Source: Priestia endophytica DSM 13796 (GTDB lineage: Bacteria; Bacillota; Bacilli; Bacillales; Bacillaceae_H). From it: a DNA stretch of 64,000 nt. Below are positions 9,349-18,483 of this stretch, one piece after another. A program made the position numbers and the translations under genes. Position 1 is the stretch's first letter, and every line of letters starts with the position of its first letter. The notes beneath the pieces were generated by a model, which was given only the letters and a program-made list of their open reading frames with translations, was not told the origin of the DNA and did not search any database. The stretch is taken from contig NZ_FOXX01000013.1 in NCBI RefSeq assembly GCF_900115845.1, positions 1 to 64,000 on the forward strand, read 5' to 3'.

Positions 9349-9556
9349 TCTAATCCTCCTCTTAATATAAAAGACTTCAGAAAGAAATTGACTTCTTTAA
9401 AATTTTGAATAAGGCAAAAATTTCTCTTTATGTTAAGGTATTTTCCAGTCGTTTATTCAAAAATAAATATTACGAGAACCGAAAGAAATTGTCTAATAAT
9501 CAGCTTACACCGTCTATTATTCACCTCATATTTATGATATTCTTTTACGATCAAAA

Positions 9557-9592
9557 TAAAAAAACCTATTAGTTTTTCACTAATAGGTTTTC
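9557..9592 (-). terminator. Terminator after the TM2-domain gene
   Basis: AAAACCTATTAGTGAAAA / ACTAATAGGTTTT stem and T run on the minus strand. Confidence 0.8.
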
Positions 9593-9612
9593 CCAACTAT
9601 GTATAACGCCTA

Positions 9613-9855
9613 TTACATACCATTTGAAATTCTTTGATTATGACGCTCTGCCACTTTATAAGCGTCGTACATGCCCCATATCCAAAGGATAGGTGTTGTA
9701 ATCAAGCCGATAAGAACAAACATTAATAACCAGCTGAAAAAATATACAATGATAAAAATGATGCCTTTTGCAAGCTGACCGTTATAAATTTGTCCTAATC
9801 CAGCAATTAAAAAGCTTAGCACCGCAGCTAAACCAGGATTTTTTGGTTGTTCCAT
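9613..9855 (-). CDS. Small TM2-domain membrane protein
   Basis: An 80-residue protein of the TM2 type: PKNPGLAAVLSFLIAGLGQIYNGQ leads into the first helix with its typical glycines, then a second helix (about 30-60) and a short cytoplasmic tail DAYKVAERHN. The ATG at 9855 follows AAAGGAGGAG; a longer frame upstream lacks a site. TM2 proteins are common in Firmicutes and their role is unknown. Single gene. Confidence 0.8.
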   Translation of the reverse strand: MEQPKNPGLAAVLSFLIAGLGQIYNGQLAKGIIFIIVYFFSWLLMFVLIGLITTPILWIWGMYDAYKVAERHNQRISNGM

Positions 9856-9967
9856 CCTTTCTCCTCCTTTCCAAATATTACAGATCATAACATAAAAAAG
9901 AATTTTTCCCTACCTTATTCCTAAAATACATAACTTTTATTCTTTCAAATATATGACAACTTTCTAT

Positions 9968-10007
9968 AAAAAATACGCGTTTCTCTCTAAGAGAAACGCG
10001 TATTTTT
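9968..10007. terminator. Strong palindromic terminator
   Basis: AATACGCGTTTCTCT / AGAGAAACGCGTATT near-perfect stem with A and T runs on both sides; it touches the esterase stop codon. Confidence 0.85.
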
Positions 10008-10986
10008 AAGGTAGCCTCTTTTCAAAAAAACTCCATATGATTTCACTTGCATTTGGACCTTCTTCATCTGTGTAGCTTCCTAACGGGGATCCGCCAGACC
10101 AAGCATGCTTCATATTGTTTACAATATATTTTTCTAATACTATCTGTCCGTTCTCATTTGTATAGCTATATTGTGTATATGCTTTACCTCCTTGTTTTGT
10201 TTTTTCTACTACGCTATCCGCTTGGTTGTCAATCGTTCCGTTTAGAATTCCGTCATCAGCCCAATCATTTGTTGTTGCCCATTGACTAATAACTTGGTTT
10301 CCATTTTTCAGTACGACTGTGCTATCCGCATTTCCATGAAACACAATAACAGGCATAACGCGCGCATTTTTCCCCATTTGTTCGTATGCATACTTTCCTT
10401 GAAGATTAGGATTAGGACCTCCATTTTGCATAGCGTAAAATGCAGAAAAAGCACTACTTGACGCCCCGTACTCAAGACCTGCGCCTACTCCAATACTTGC
10501 AAACTGCTCAGGATATGTGGCACCTAAAATAACGCTCATCCCCCCACCTGCTGAAAGTCCTGCAACGAAAACGCTTTGATTTTGAATACTATATGTTCCT
10601 TTAACCTTATTGATCATCCCTACAATAGTAGCAGGTTCTCCCCCTCCTCTTTTTTGATTAGAGACACTAAACCAGTTCCAGCATTTATTGATGTTCGCAA
10701 ATGAAGATTGTTCAGGATACAAGACAAGAAACCCTTTTTCTTCCCCAAGCTTGTTCATTCTTGTTCCTTTTGCAAAATCATCCGCATTTTGACTGCAGCC
10801 GTGTAGCATCACAACGAGGGGATAGTCTTTGCTTCCATCATAAGAAGATGGAATGAAAAGCTTGTATGTTTTCCCTCCGTATGTTCCATTTATAAAAGAG
10901 GATTGAGCAAAAACAGGTTCATTAAAAAAAGACAATGTTCCAAAAATAGCTATACAAAGCACAATAACTCGCCATACCTTTTTCAA
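10006..10986 (-). CDS. Secreted PHB-depolymerase-family esterase
   Basis: A 326-residue alpha/beta-hydrolase of the esterase PHB-depolymerase group. I place the start at the TTG at 10986: AGGAGGGG lies 6 nt before it and the product then begins with a classical signal peptide (MKKVWRVIVLCIAIFGTLSF, cleavage near VFAQ). A longer frame from an ATG at 11097 would bury this signal. Catalytic motifs are the oxyanion segment VVMLHGCSQNADDF, nucleophile GLSAGGGMS, acid FHGNADSTV and histidine NMKHAWSGG. Relatives hydrolyse poly-hydroxybutyrate, feruloyl or acetyl esters on polysaccharides; the substrate here is open. Confidence 0.85.
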   Translation of the reverse strand: MKKVWRVIVLCIAIFGTLSFFNEPVFAQSSFINGTYGGKTYKLFIPSSYDGSKDYPLVVMLHGCSQNADDFAKGTRMNKLGEEKGFLVLYPEQSSFANINKCWNWFSVSNQKRGGGEPATIVGMINKVKGTYSIQNQSVFVAGLSAGGGMSVILGATYPEQFASIGVGAGLEYGASSSAFSAFYAMQNGGPNPNLQGKYAYEQMGKNARVMPVIVFHGNADSTVVLKNGNQVISQWATTNDWADDGILNGTIDNQADSVVEKTKQGGKAYTQYSYTNENGQIVLEKYIVNNMKHAWSGGSPLGSYTDEEGPNASEIIWSFFEKRLP

Positions 10987-11148
10987 ATAACCCCTCCTAA
11001 AGAAAGCGTTTTCAAAAAAATCATCTCTTTCAGATTTCTGAATTCCATCATCTATTTTTCCTTTTAAAAAGCGATCTAGTAACACTTCATTTCTCATCCT
11101 GTATTTCCTTCAAAAACAGAAGATGAGAAATGAAATGTTTTTTGCTCA

Positions 11149-11646
11149 CTAAAGGGAAATAGAGACGGCCGTTCCATTTGGTACTATCCTGGCAAGTTCT
11201 AACACATCTTTGTTGTGCATACGCACGCATCCAAGAGAAACCGATTTGCCTATTGAACTTGGATCGTTTGTCCCATGAATTCCATAATGAATCTTTGATA
11301 AACTAAGCCACATAGCTCCGAAAGGGCCACCTGGATTTGGCTCTCTATTCACAATTACAAATTCACCTTGTGGCGTAGCCGTTAACATTTTGCCAACGGC
11401 AATTGGATATACTTTTACAACAGCTTCATTATTTTTTAGCGTTAATGTTCGCTTTGTAATAGAAATTTCGATATGATAAGGAATTTCACTTGGGTCTCTT
11501 AAATTAGGAATTGTAATAGGTTGACCAACATAAAGAATATTTGGGTTTACAATAGTTGGGTTTGCTGCAATAAGACGTGAAAGCGGTAAGCGATAATCAA
11601 AGGAAAGGCTTGTTAACGTTTCTTTCGGCTTTACGATATGAATCAA
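11149..11646 (-). CDS. ykuD: L,D-transpeptidase with LysM domain (YkuD-like)
   Basis: A 165-residue protein nearly identical in plan to B. subtilis YkuD. Residues 2-48 form one LysM peptidoglycan-binding motif. The YkuD catalytic domain occupies about 57-165, with H124 in YGIHGTND, the nucleophile C140 in SLGCVRMHN and R142. Such enzymes make 3-3 cross-links between DAP residues or attach proteins to the wall. YkuD of B. subtilis is expressed late in sporulation and found with spores, so a spore-wall role is likely. No signal peptide is seen, as in YkuD. Confidence 0.92.
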   Translation of the reverse strand: MIHIVKPKETLTSLSFDYRLPLSRLIAANPTIVNPNILYVGQPITIPNLRDPSEIPYHIEISITKRTLTLKNNEAVVKVYPIAVGKMLTATPQGEFVIVNREPNPGGPFGAMWLSLSKIHYGIHGTNDPSSIGKSVSLGCVRMHNKDVLELARIVPNGTAVSISL

Positions 11647-11740
11647 CGTTCTCTTCCTTTCTATACAAAGAAATTCTCTTTTTTATCATATGTTGGAAAA
11701 ACACTTTTAGGTCTACATTTATTACAGATTTTCGAAAAAG

Positions 11741-11773
11741 AGAAAGCCCTCTTCTAAAAGAAGAGGGCTTTCT
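11741..11773. terminator. Bidirectional terminator
   Basis: AGAAAGCCCTCTTCT / AGAAGAGGGCTTTCT perfect stem. It lies between the acetyltransferase gene and the transpeptidase gene. Confidence 0.8.
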
Positions 11774-11877
11774 CTTATATATATTAATTTATTATCCTTC
11801 TTTCAATTGCTAACACTTCAATAGAAACTTATGGTATTCACAAGAAAAACAGGAACTTATATACGCGTTTGGAAAGG

Positions 11878-12312
11878 TTAAAAAAGCTTTTTCGTCATTA
11901 AAACATGCGGAATATCGGCTTCCATAAATACGTCTGATTCCACTTTATACCCAAGCTTTTCATAAAAGCCTTGCGCTCTCGTTTGTGCATGAAGCTTTGT
12001 TTTCTTCAAGCCGTTTTCAGCTGCTATTTCTTCTAGCTTGGCAAGAATAACTTTACCAAGACCGTATTTTCTGTACTCTTTTAAAATACATATCCGTTCA
12101 AGCTTGCCAATGTTCTCAACAACTCGCACTCTTCCTGTTCCTACAGGGGTTTCATCGTAATAAACTAAAATATGTGCACATTCGCCATCAAGTGTATCAA
12201 ACTCATCAAGCTCTTCTTCCACCGAAACTCCTTGCTCTTCTACAAATACCGCCACTCTTATAGAAAATGCCTGGTTTAATTCATCTTCTGTTGTAATTCT
12301 TGCTGCCTCCAT
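11878..12312 (-). CDS. GNAT family N-acetyltransferase (YjcF-like)
   Basis: A 144-residue acetyltransferase resembling YjcF. Residues 15-30 (FSIRVAVFVEEQGVS) are typical of this subgroup, and RICILKEYRKYGLGKVIL is the acetyl-CoA pyrophosphate loop (R/Q-x-x-G-x-G/A, here R-K-Y-G-L-G). The C-terminal AQTRAQGFYEKLGYK strand-helix is also conserved. I favour the second ATG at 12312, 10 nt after AGAGG; the ATG at 12321 has the site only one base away. Acceptor substrate unknown. Single gene. Confidence 0.82.
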   Translation of the reverse strand: MEAARITTEDELNQAFSIRVAVFVEEQGVSVEEELDEFDTLDGECAHILVYYDETPVGTGRVRVVENIGKLERICILKEYRKYGLGKVILAKLEEIAAENGLKKTKLHAQTRAQGFYEKLGYKVESDVFMEADIPHVLMTKKLF

Positions 12313-12402
12313 TTCCTTCATTCCTCTCTCATATTTTTATAAAACGAGTATAAGGAAAAACTAGCTTCTTGTAAACGATATCCTTTAACAGAAGCTCTAG
12401 AG

Positions 12403-12876
12403 CTAGCTTTTCTCTTGATTTCCTCTACTTTTATAACATGTGCGCCATTCGCTTAAATAAACAATGTCTTCTTTATATACTGGTTCATCACTTAAAAGTG
12501 TTAAAAACTCTAAGCTATGTCCATTCGGATCAATAAAATAAACGCTTGCAGCTGGCATCCACATATGAACAATTGGCTCTATAGGTGCTTTACCAAAGAA
12601 ATCTTTTGGAATTTCAATCTCTTTCTCCCGTAGCCATTGTAAACTAGCTTCAAGATCTTTCATTTCTACACTAAAAGCAAAATGATCTCTAATCACTTCC
12701 TCACCTTCTTTAACCTCTTGCAAACCAAGCATTTGTTTCGTTTCTCCAATAAAGAAAAAAGCCCGTCTTCTTTCCTCAATTTGAAAAGCAAGCTGAAGTC
12801 CTAACTTTTTGTAGAAGCTAATGGATTCTTCTAGATTTTTTACTTTTAAATGTGTTTCGTACAGATTTTTAATCAC
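12403..12876 (-). CDS. VOC (glyoxalase/bleomycin-resistance) family protein
   Basis: A 157-residue protein with two betaalphabetabetabeta modules: LYETHLKVKNLEESISFYKK and, after about 60 residues, SVEMKDLEASLQWLRE ... VYFIDPNGHSLEFLTL. The metal-binding His and Glu residues of the fold are present. The GTG at 12876 is chosen because AGAGG lies 9 nt ahead; frames extending to 12960 would add a spurious membrane-like segment. Members include glyoxalases, thiol transferases such as FosB and dioxygenases; the subfamily cannot be set here. Confidence 0.78.
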   Translation of the reverse strand: MIKNLYETHLKVKNLEESISFYKKLGLQLAFQIEERRRAFFFIGETKQMLGLQEVKEGEEVIRDHFAFSVEMKDLEASLQWLREKEIEIPKDFFGKAPIEPIVHMWMPAASVYFIDPNGHSLEFLTLLSDEPVYKEDIVYLSEWRTCYKSRGNQEKS

Positions 12877-13001
12877 AAATATCTTCCTCTTCATTCCTAT
12901 TATAGAAAAAACAAGAAATTTTAATAGAAGCTCGGCAAGGAAAGCTAAAAAAATGACCAAAGTCCCTATCGCTTAATTATGTTGAAATAAGGATATATTC
13001 C

Positions 13002-13016
13002 TATTTTCAGATAATA
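13002..13016. promoter_or_regulatory. CodY-box-like sequence before the peptide transporter
   Basis: TATTTTCAGATAATA matches AATTTTCWGAAAATT at 12 of 15 positions. CodY control of peptide uptake is common, which makes the weak match worth noting. Confidence 0.3.
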
Positions 13017-13103
13017 TAACTAGATAAAGGAGTTGTTAAGACCATTATTTTTGACATCACCAACCAAACAAATATATTATAGTAAAGTAACAAAGGAGGT
13101 TAC

Positions 13104-14600
13104 ATGATGTCAGAAATGAATAAACAGAAAATTGTGTCAAGCGTTCCTCAGACTGGCTTCTTTGGCCATCCAAAGGGATTGTTTACACTTTTTTTCACTG
13201 AATTTTGGGAACGTTTTTCTTACTATGGAATGAGAGCTATTCTTGTTTATTACATGTATTATGAAGTGTCAAAAGGTGGACTAGGATTTGATCAATCTAC
13301 AGCTTTAGCTATTATGTCTATTTATGGATCACTTGTGTACATGTCTGGAGTGATAGGTGGCTGGATTGCAGACCGTATACTTGGACCATCTCGATCTGTA
13401 TTTTATGGCGGTATTTTCATTATGCTTGGTCATATTGCTCTTGCTGTGCCTGGAAATATTCCAATGTTTTTTGTTTCCATGGTTCTTATCGTAATTGGAA
13501 CAGGAATGTTGAAACCAAACGTCTCTAGTATTGTCGGAGATATGTATAGTGAAACTGATGCAAGACGAGACTCTGGCTTTAGTATTTTCTATATGGGAAT
13601 TAACTTTGGAGCCTTTATTGCTCCCTTAATTGTTGGGGAAGTTGGAATGAAGCATAATTTCCACTTAGGATTTGCGATTGCAGCAGTTGGGATGTTCTTT
13701 GGATTACTTTTATTTGTCCTCACAAAGAAAAAAAATCTCGGCCTTGCAGGTACTATTGTGCCTAATCCCTTATCGCCTGCTGAGCGAAAAAGAACCGCAC
13801 TTGTGGTGATTATAGCTCTTATCGTTATTGGAGCAGCGCTTATTTTTATGATTCCACGCGGATGGGTTACAATTGACTCCTTCGTTACGTTTATTGGAAT
13901 ACTAGGTATACTGATCCCAATTTGTTACTTCGTGACAATGTACTTTAGTTCTAAAACATCAACAGTAGAGCGTTCTAGACTTTTAGCGTACATTCCACTA
14001 TTTGTGGCAGGAGTGATGTTCTGGGCAATCCAAGAACAAGGAGCCACTATTTTAGCAGCATATGCGGACAATCGTACAGACTTAAGTATTGGTGGATTTT
14101 CGATTTCACCTGCTTGGTTTCAATCTCTAAACCCGTTGTTTATTATCACCCTCTCACCTCTTTTTGCCCTTTTATGGACAAAGCTTGGTAATCGTCAACC
14201 AACAATACCGAAAAAATTCTCTATTGGTTTAGTTTTTGCTGGTCTTTCGTTTGTGGTTATTCTTATTCCGGGCACGCTCGCTGGAGAGAATGCGCTTGTT
14301 AACCCTCTATGGCTTGTACTGAGCTACTTTGTTGTGGTACTAGGAGAACTTTGTATCTCTCCTGTCGGTCTTTCAGCAACAACAAAACTAGCACCCACTG
14401 CCTTTTCAGCTCAAACGATGAGTTTATGGTTTTTAACAAACGCAGCAGCTCAGGCTCTAAACGCTTCAATCGTAGATCTTTACACACCTGAAACAGAAAC
14501 CTTATATTTCGGAATTATCGGAGGCGCTTCTATTGTCCTTGGTATTCTCCTTTTCCTTATTGCTCCGGTTATTCAACGTGCAATGAAAGGAATTCGTTAA
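13104..14600 (+). CDS. dtpT: POT-family proton-coupled di/tripeptide transporter
   Basis: A 498-residue membrane transporter with about 14 predicted helices. The proton-coupling ExxER motif appears as EFWERFSYYG in helix 1. Further POT signatures are GGWIADRILG, the GTGMLKPNVSS segment and FSIFYMGINFGAF (PTR2 signature), plus FWAIQEQGATIL in the second half. It imports di- and tripeptides using the proton gradient; B. subtilis has a comparable protein YclF. The start is one of two adjacent ATGs, after AAAGGAGG. It is a single gene ending at a terminator. Confidence 0.93.
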   Translation: MMSEMNKQKIVSSVPQTGFFGHPKGLFTLFFTEFWERFSYYGMRAILVYYMYYEVSKGGLGFDQSTALAIMSIYGSLVYMSGVIGGWIADRILGPSRSVFYGGIFIMLGHIALAVPGNIPMFFVSMVLIVIGTGMLKPNVSSIVGDMYSETDARRDSGFSIFYMGINFGAFIAPLIVGEVGMKHNFHLGFAIAAVGMFFGLLLFVLTKKKNLGLAGTIVPNPLSPAERKRTALVVIIALIVIGAALIFMIPRGWVTIDSFVTFIGILGILIPICYFVTMYFSSKTSTVERSRLLAYIPLFVAGVMFWAIQEQGATILAAYADNRTDLSIGGFSISPAWFQSLNPLFIITLSPLFALLWTKLGNRQPTIPKKFSIGLVFAGLSFVVILIPGTLAGENALVNPLWLVLSYFVVVLGELCISPVGLSATTKLAPTAFSAQTMSLWFLTNAAAQALNASIVDLYTPETETLYFGIIGGASIVLGILLFLIAPVIQRAMKGIR

Positions 14601-14601
14601 C

Positions 14602-14638
14602 AAAAGCCGTGGAAAATCTTTTTTCTGCGGCTTTTTTC
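14602..14638. terminator. Terminator after the peptide transporter
   Basis: AAAAGCCG / CGGCTTTT stem followed by TT runs; it also serves the convergent ASCH gene. Confidence 0.75.
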
Positions 14639-15084
14639 TATCTTTTTATATGTAATAGCTCAAATTGCTCAAGTACTAAAAGCATATCATCGGAAAATTC
14701 TTTTCCTATTTTTTGAAGTTCTTTTGTAAAAAACTGTTTGTGTACCGAATACCAATGCTGATATGATCGATCTCCTTCTCCTTCTGCAAAAGCAAATTCT
14801 TCTGATACTTCATTCATTGCCATTACTTCGACTTTAGAGATTCGAATAATAGCAACAGGTTCTTCTTTGCTATTTAACACAATGCTGTATTGCCCCTGAG
14901 CAGGAAGCGGTTCTTGCTCTAATTCATAGAACAAATAACCTGAACATGTCGCTGTTTTTACGCCTTTTATGACAAGGTCTGCTAATCCGTCTGGATCTCC
15001 CCCAAAGCTCCATGCACTTACCTCTTTTGGTTGTTTGTTCTCTCCCCAATATGTATTCCAATAATGTAGAGCTTTTTCATTCAC
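14638..15084 (-). CDS. ASCH-domain protein
   Basis: A 148-residue protein of the YhfF-like ASCH group, a PUA-like beta-barrel thought to bind RNA. Conserved parts are the WSFGGDPDGLADLVIKGVKT segment, the TATCSGYL strand and EEFAFAEGEGDRSYQHWYSVH near the C-terminal third. A role as RNA-binding or RNA-modifying cofactor is proposed for the superfamily; E. coli YqfB, another ASCH protein, is an amidohydrolase for acetylcytidine. GAGGAGGGG precedes the start. Confidence 0.85.
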   Translation of the reverse strand: MNEKALHYWNTYWGENKQPKEVSAWSFGGDPDGLADLVIKGVKTATCSGYLFYELEQEPLPAQGQYSIVLNSKEEPVAIIRISKVEVMAMNEVSEEFAFAEGEGDRSYQHWYSVHKQFFTKELQKIGKEFSDDMLLVLEQFELLHIKR

Positions 15085-15133
15085 TTCTTTCCCCTCCTCA
15101 TCAATATTTTACCATATGTACTTTTAAACAAAA

Positions 15134-15163
15134 TAAAAAAGCAGAAAGGTCTCTGCTTTTTTA
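15134..15163 (-). terminator. Terminator after the RsbR-type gene
   Basis: AAAAGCAGA / TCTGCTTTT stem with T run on the minus strand; overlaps the last codon. Confidence 0.8.
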
Positions 15164-16012
15164 TTTTGTAAGGGTTTCTAGATCTTTTAATTTTACAGCT
15201 TGTTCTAATGTTGAAACAATAGAAACTCGATTAAAGTTAATTCCAAGCTGTACGGCTGTTTGTGCAATCTCAGGGCGAATACCAGAAAACGTGCTTGTCA
15301 CACCAATTAGATGTAATGTTTCAATAAGTTGAAAGAGCTGTTGAGCCACCATTGTGTCGATCATTACAACACCTGATAGATCAACAAGCAAGTGATGAAT
15401 CTCACGCTCTGTACACTGTGTTAATGTGCTATCTAAAATAAACTTAGCACGAGCTGTATCAATATCTCCTACAAGAGGAAGTAGCGCTACATGTTTTGTT
15501 AAAGAAATGATAGGAGAACTTAGCTCATTAATCATCTCTTGCTGAGCTTTTAAACGAGATTCAGAGTACTTATGACTTTCTTCTGTAAACCACATAATTA
15601 CTTTATTAAACGCTTTGGTTGTAATGTCTTTCCACTGATTAATCTCTTCTAATGAATACTTATCTTTATATTGAGAAGCAAATTCATTAATCAGCTGTAT
15701 ATATTGGGTTTGTACATTAAAAAATTCTTGTAAAATAAGATGAATTGGTGTTCGTGCATGTTCTTCATCTTTGGCAATCTCTATAACCCATTCTTCAAAT
15801 CCTTCATAAAAAACATCACTTTCTTCTGAGAACAGCTTACAAAAACGTTTATGAAATTCATGGTTTTGCTTTTTCAATGTTTCTACTACAACTGGATCTG
15901 TTGAAGCATACACACCACCTAGCTCAACTTTATCCAGGTCCGCATACCAATTTTCAGTTAAGTCCCACGTTCTTTCTAATAGAAAGTTATAAAGATCATC
16001 ATTTCTATACAT
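15161..16012 (-). CDS. RsbR-type stressosome protein (RsbRD/YqhA-like)
   Basis: A 283-residue protein with a variable N-terminal sensor-like helical (non-heme globin-type) domain (1-155) and a C-terminal STAS domain (165-280). The two threonines phosphorylated by RsbT in RsbRA are present: T186 in VGDIDTARA and T220 in MIDTMVAQQL. This marks it as a structural stressosome component that, with RsbS, holds RsbT until stress releases it to activate sigma-B. The N-terminal MYRNDDLYNFLLERTWDLTE is typical of the RsbRD branch. A sigma-B-type stress gene lies divergently next door. Confidence 0.88.
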   Translation of the reverse strand: MYRNDDLYNFLLERTWDLTENWYADLDKVELGGVYASTDPVVVETLKKQNHEFHKRFCKLFSEESDVFYEGFEEWVIEIAKDEEHARTPIHLILQEFFNVQTQYIQLINEFASQYKDKYSLEEINQWKDITTKAFNKVIMWFTEESHKYSESRLKAQQEMINELSSPIISLTKHVALLPLVGDIDTARAKFILDSTLTQCTEREIHHLLVDLSGVVMIDTMVAQQLFQLIETLHLIGVTSTFSGIRPEIAQTAVQLGINFNRVSIVSTLEQAVKLKDLETLTK

Positions 16013-16263
16013 CGTAATCTCCTGACCCTTCCCCTAAATATGTTTTGTTTTTACTATAAATTGCTACCGTTCTATATGCGATGTATGGCGATAAAACAAT
16101 AACAAAGTATAACCTCATAGCATCGAAATGTTAGGGTTTTTATATCTCTTTTAGTTCTAATTTTATATGTAAATTTTCTTTTTCTACTTTACCTCCCTAA
16201 ATTTCTACACACGAGCTTTTAATTACCCCCTTTTTTAGATGGTAAAACCTCTTTTACAAAAAA
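16013..16263. other. Divergent intergenic region before the stress gene
   Basis: AT-rich sequence between the RsbR-type gene and the sigma-B-type gene. Apart from the ribosome binding site of the former and the promoter listed next, I see no gene or clear structure. Confidence 0.4.
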
Positions 16264-16288
16264 GTTTTAAAAAAGAGAAAAAGGGAAT
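16264..16288 (+). promoter_or_regulatory. Sigma-B-like promoter
   Basis: GTTTTA - 13 nt - GGGAAT against consensus GTTTAA-N12-15-GGGWAW; leader of about 48 nt to the ATG at 16343. Confidence 0.6.
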
Positions 16289-16342
16289 GAGTTCTCTATA
16301 CGATAAGGATGTTCATTGTTAAATAAGAAAGGAGAGACTACT

Positions 16343-16663
16343 ATGAAGATAAAGGTTGCTCATATTAAAGAAGAGCTTCAGCAAACTTTACAAGATTTGA
16401 ACAAAGAAGGCTATGAAAAAGATATAAAAATACTTGTTAATAAAGATAAGCATTCAAAGGAAAGTGTTAAAAATTTGCTAATAGATTCACCTTATGGCTC
16501 GCAATCTTTACTAAATACAGTAAATAGTATACTTCCGTCAAAGATAGAACAGCTCGCTAAAGTATTAGCGTTTGAACAGCTTTCCTCTCAAGATGTAGAA
16601 AAGTACATAGAAGACTTGGAAGAAGGAAAGTACGTAATTATAGCTTCTTCAAGCATTACCTAA
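16343..16663 (+). CDS. Small YflT-like general stress protein (divergent)
   Basis: A 106-residue cytoplasmic protein. Its layout resembles the heat-induced YflT (general stress protein 17M) domain: a beta strand and helix at the start (KVAHIKEELQQTLQDLNKEG), a second strand DIKILVNKDK, a middle helix, and a final helix plus strand VEKYIEDLEEGKYVIIA. The similarity is remote and by pattern. A sigma-B-like promoter at 16264-16288 supports a stress role. The ATG at 16343 follows AAAGGAGAG. It is alone before a terminator. Confidence 0.65.
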   Translation: MKIKVAHIKEELQQTLQDLNKEGYEKDIKILVNKDKHSKESVKNLLIDSPYGSQSLLNTVNSILPSKIEQLAKVLAFEQLSSQDVEKYIEDLEEGKYVIIASSSIT

Positions 16664-16672
16664 ATTAGGGTC

Positions 16673-16700
16673 CCTCTCTTTTCAACGAGAGGTTTTTTTT
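16673..16700 (+). terminator. Terminator after the stress gene
   Basis: CCTCTC / GAGAGG stem followed by eight T residues. Confidence 0.85.
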
Positions 16701-16809
16701 ATGTTCTATTGTTAGTTCTATATATAGCGAATGAAGGAGCCATACATTCTTTTACCGTTTTTGGGCATTGTATGAAAATGAGCTTTTTTAGAAGGAGCCG
16801 ATTATAATA

Positions 16810-18021
16810 GTGAAGCTAATCAAAAGAAGTGCAATAGCCCTTTTAATTTTATTATTACTGCTGTTTATTATGATAAAAGACGTTCAACAAGGGCAAAAAC
16901 ACTATACCGAAACACATCCAGCGTGGGAAACTCCTGTTTATAACGGAAATATTTCGCTCTATAAAAAGGGGCAAACTTTATTTTCGGCTCTCTTTCAAGA
17001 TATAAAGGAAGCAAAAAGCTCTATTTATCTTTACTTTTATATTCTTCGCAATGATGCACTTACAAAGCGCCTCTTTTCCCTTTTAAAAGAAAAAGCAGGT
17101 CAGGGACTTAACGTATATCTTTCTGTAGACTTAATCGGCGGTCATGAACTTACAAGAGAAAGCATTGAACAATTAAAAAAGTCTGATGTAAAAATTTCAT
17201 TCAGCCGAAAAATCTCAGCCGCACACCCTTTTTATAGCGCTCATCATCGCAACCATCGACGCATAGCTGTAATTGATTCATCTATTGGTTATATTGGTGG
17301 ATTCAACGTTGGTGAAGAATACCTTGGATACGAGAAAAAACTCGGAAAATGGCATGATTATCATATCAGAATAACAGGAGAAGGCATAAATACACTAGAA
17401 AAACAGTTTCTTCTTGATTGGAGGTAAGATAGTAAAGAGAGCATTCCTTCCTTATCTTCGTACAACATCGTAACAGGTGGAGAGTTTTCTTATCGTTTTT
17501 TATTTACTTCTGGTTCAGTGCTAGAAAATTGGATGAAAAAATGGATAAAAGAAGCGAATTCATTCCTTTTCGTTGCTACACCTTATTTTCTCCCTCCTCG
17601 TTCTATTATGGATGAGCTTGAACAAGCACTAAAACGAGGAGTTCACGTCACAATTCTCGGTCCGGAGAAAACGGATACACGCCTTTTCGCACGCCCTCCC
17701 TCTTATCAAAAATTAAAAATGCTTGTAGATAAAGGTGCTGATGTTTATGTTTATAATCACGGCTTCTTTCATGGGAAAGTACTTATAAAAGATGAAGAAT
17801 TTATGGATATCGGAACAGCAAACGGAGACTCACGCAGTTTCTTTTTAAATGATGAATCAAATTGTATTATTTATGATAAACAATTTATACAAAAAATGAA
17901 AAACAGCTTAAAAAAAGATATAGAAAAATCCAAACACGTTGATCCGTCTTATTTTGAATCACTTCCTTTTTGGAATAAATGGTTTCAAAACGTTCCAGAA
18001 TTTCTTCAATATTATTTTTAA
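16810..18021 (+). pseudogene. Cardiolipin-synthase-like (phospholipase D) gene with an in-frame TAA
   Basis: One frame of 404 codons encodes a membrane-anchored phospholipase-D protein (GTG start; helix at residues 8-22), interrupted by a single TAA at 17425-17427 after LLDWR. The sequence after the stop stays in frame and coding in type. The first HKD motif reads NHRRIAVID, so its lysine is replaced by arginine; the second, FHGKVLIKD followed by GTANGDSRSF, is intact. Cardiolipin synthases join two phosphatidylglycerols and need both motifs. A second in-frame GTG at 17518 starts the rest but lacks a clear ribosome binding site. A broken gene is likeliest; readthrough or a sequence error are alternatives. 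Confidence 0.75.
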
Positions 18022-18122
18022 AGCCTCCTATCCTTAACTTTACCTTAACTACAAGCCTTACCTCTTTCAGGTACTTAACAAAAGCGGTAAAATGAAAATA
18101 AGGTAAAAAATGGAGGTTGCAT

Positions 18123-18308
18123 ATGTTTATTCAAAATATTCACGGTGTCTTTCTTGCTATTTTAGGTCTTGTTCTTATTTTTATGTCTTATTTTATTCGT
18201 CATATTACAGAATACGGAAGTTACTTTGGCATTATTGGTGGTCTGTTGCTTATTATCGGTCTTATTTTAATCCCTGAAGAGCCTGCTAAACGTAGAGATG
18301 ATAGATGA
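18123..18308 (+). CDS. Small two-helix membrane protein
   Basis: A 61-residue protein with two hydrophobic helices (about 8-25 and 33-51) and a charged end EEPAKRRDDR. TGGAGG lies 6 nt before the ATG at 18123. No characterised family is recognised; similar short membrane proteins are common in Bacillus. It stands alone between the broken phospholipase-D gene and rlmN. Confidence 0.65.
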   Translation: MFIQNIHGVFLAILGLVLIFMSYFIRHITEYGSYFGIIGGLLLIIGLILIPEEPAKRRDDR

Positions 18309-18483
18309 TTTATTGTCTTGATAATTCTAGGAAATCATTCATAACTAGCATTCCATCTTCTCTTTTTGGTACACTATTTATATAAACCTTTTCTTTTTAT
18401 GAATAAATAGGTTGCTTCTGCCCCCTACTTTTCAGTAAGATATTAAAGTGAGTAAAGGTAAAGTTTCGAAATGAGGGTTGGAA

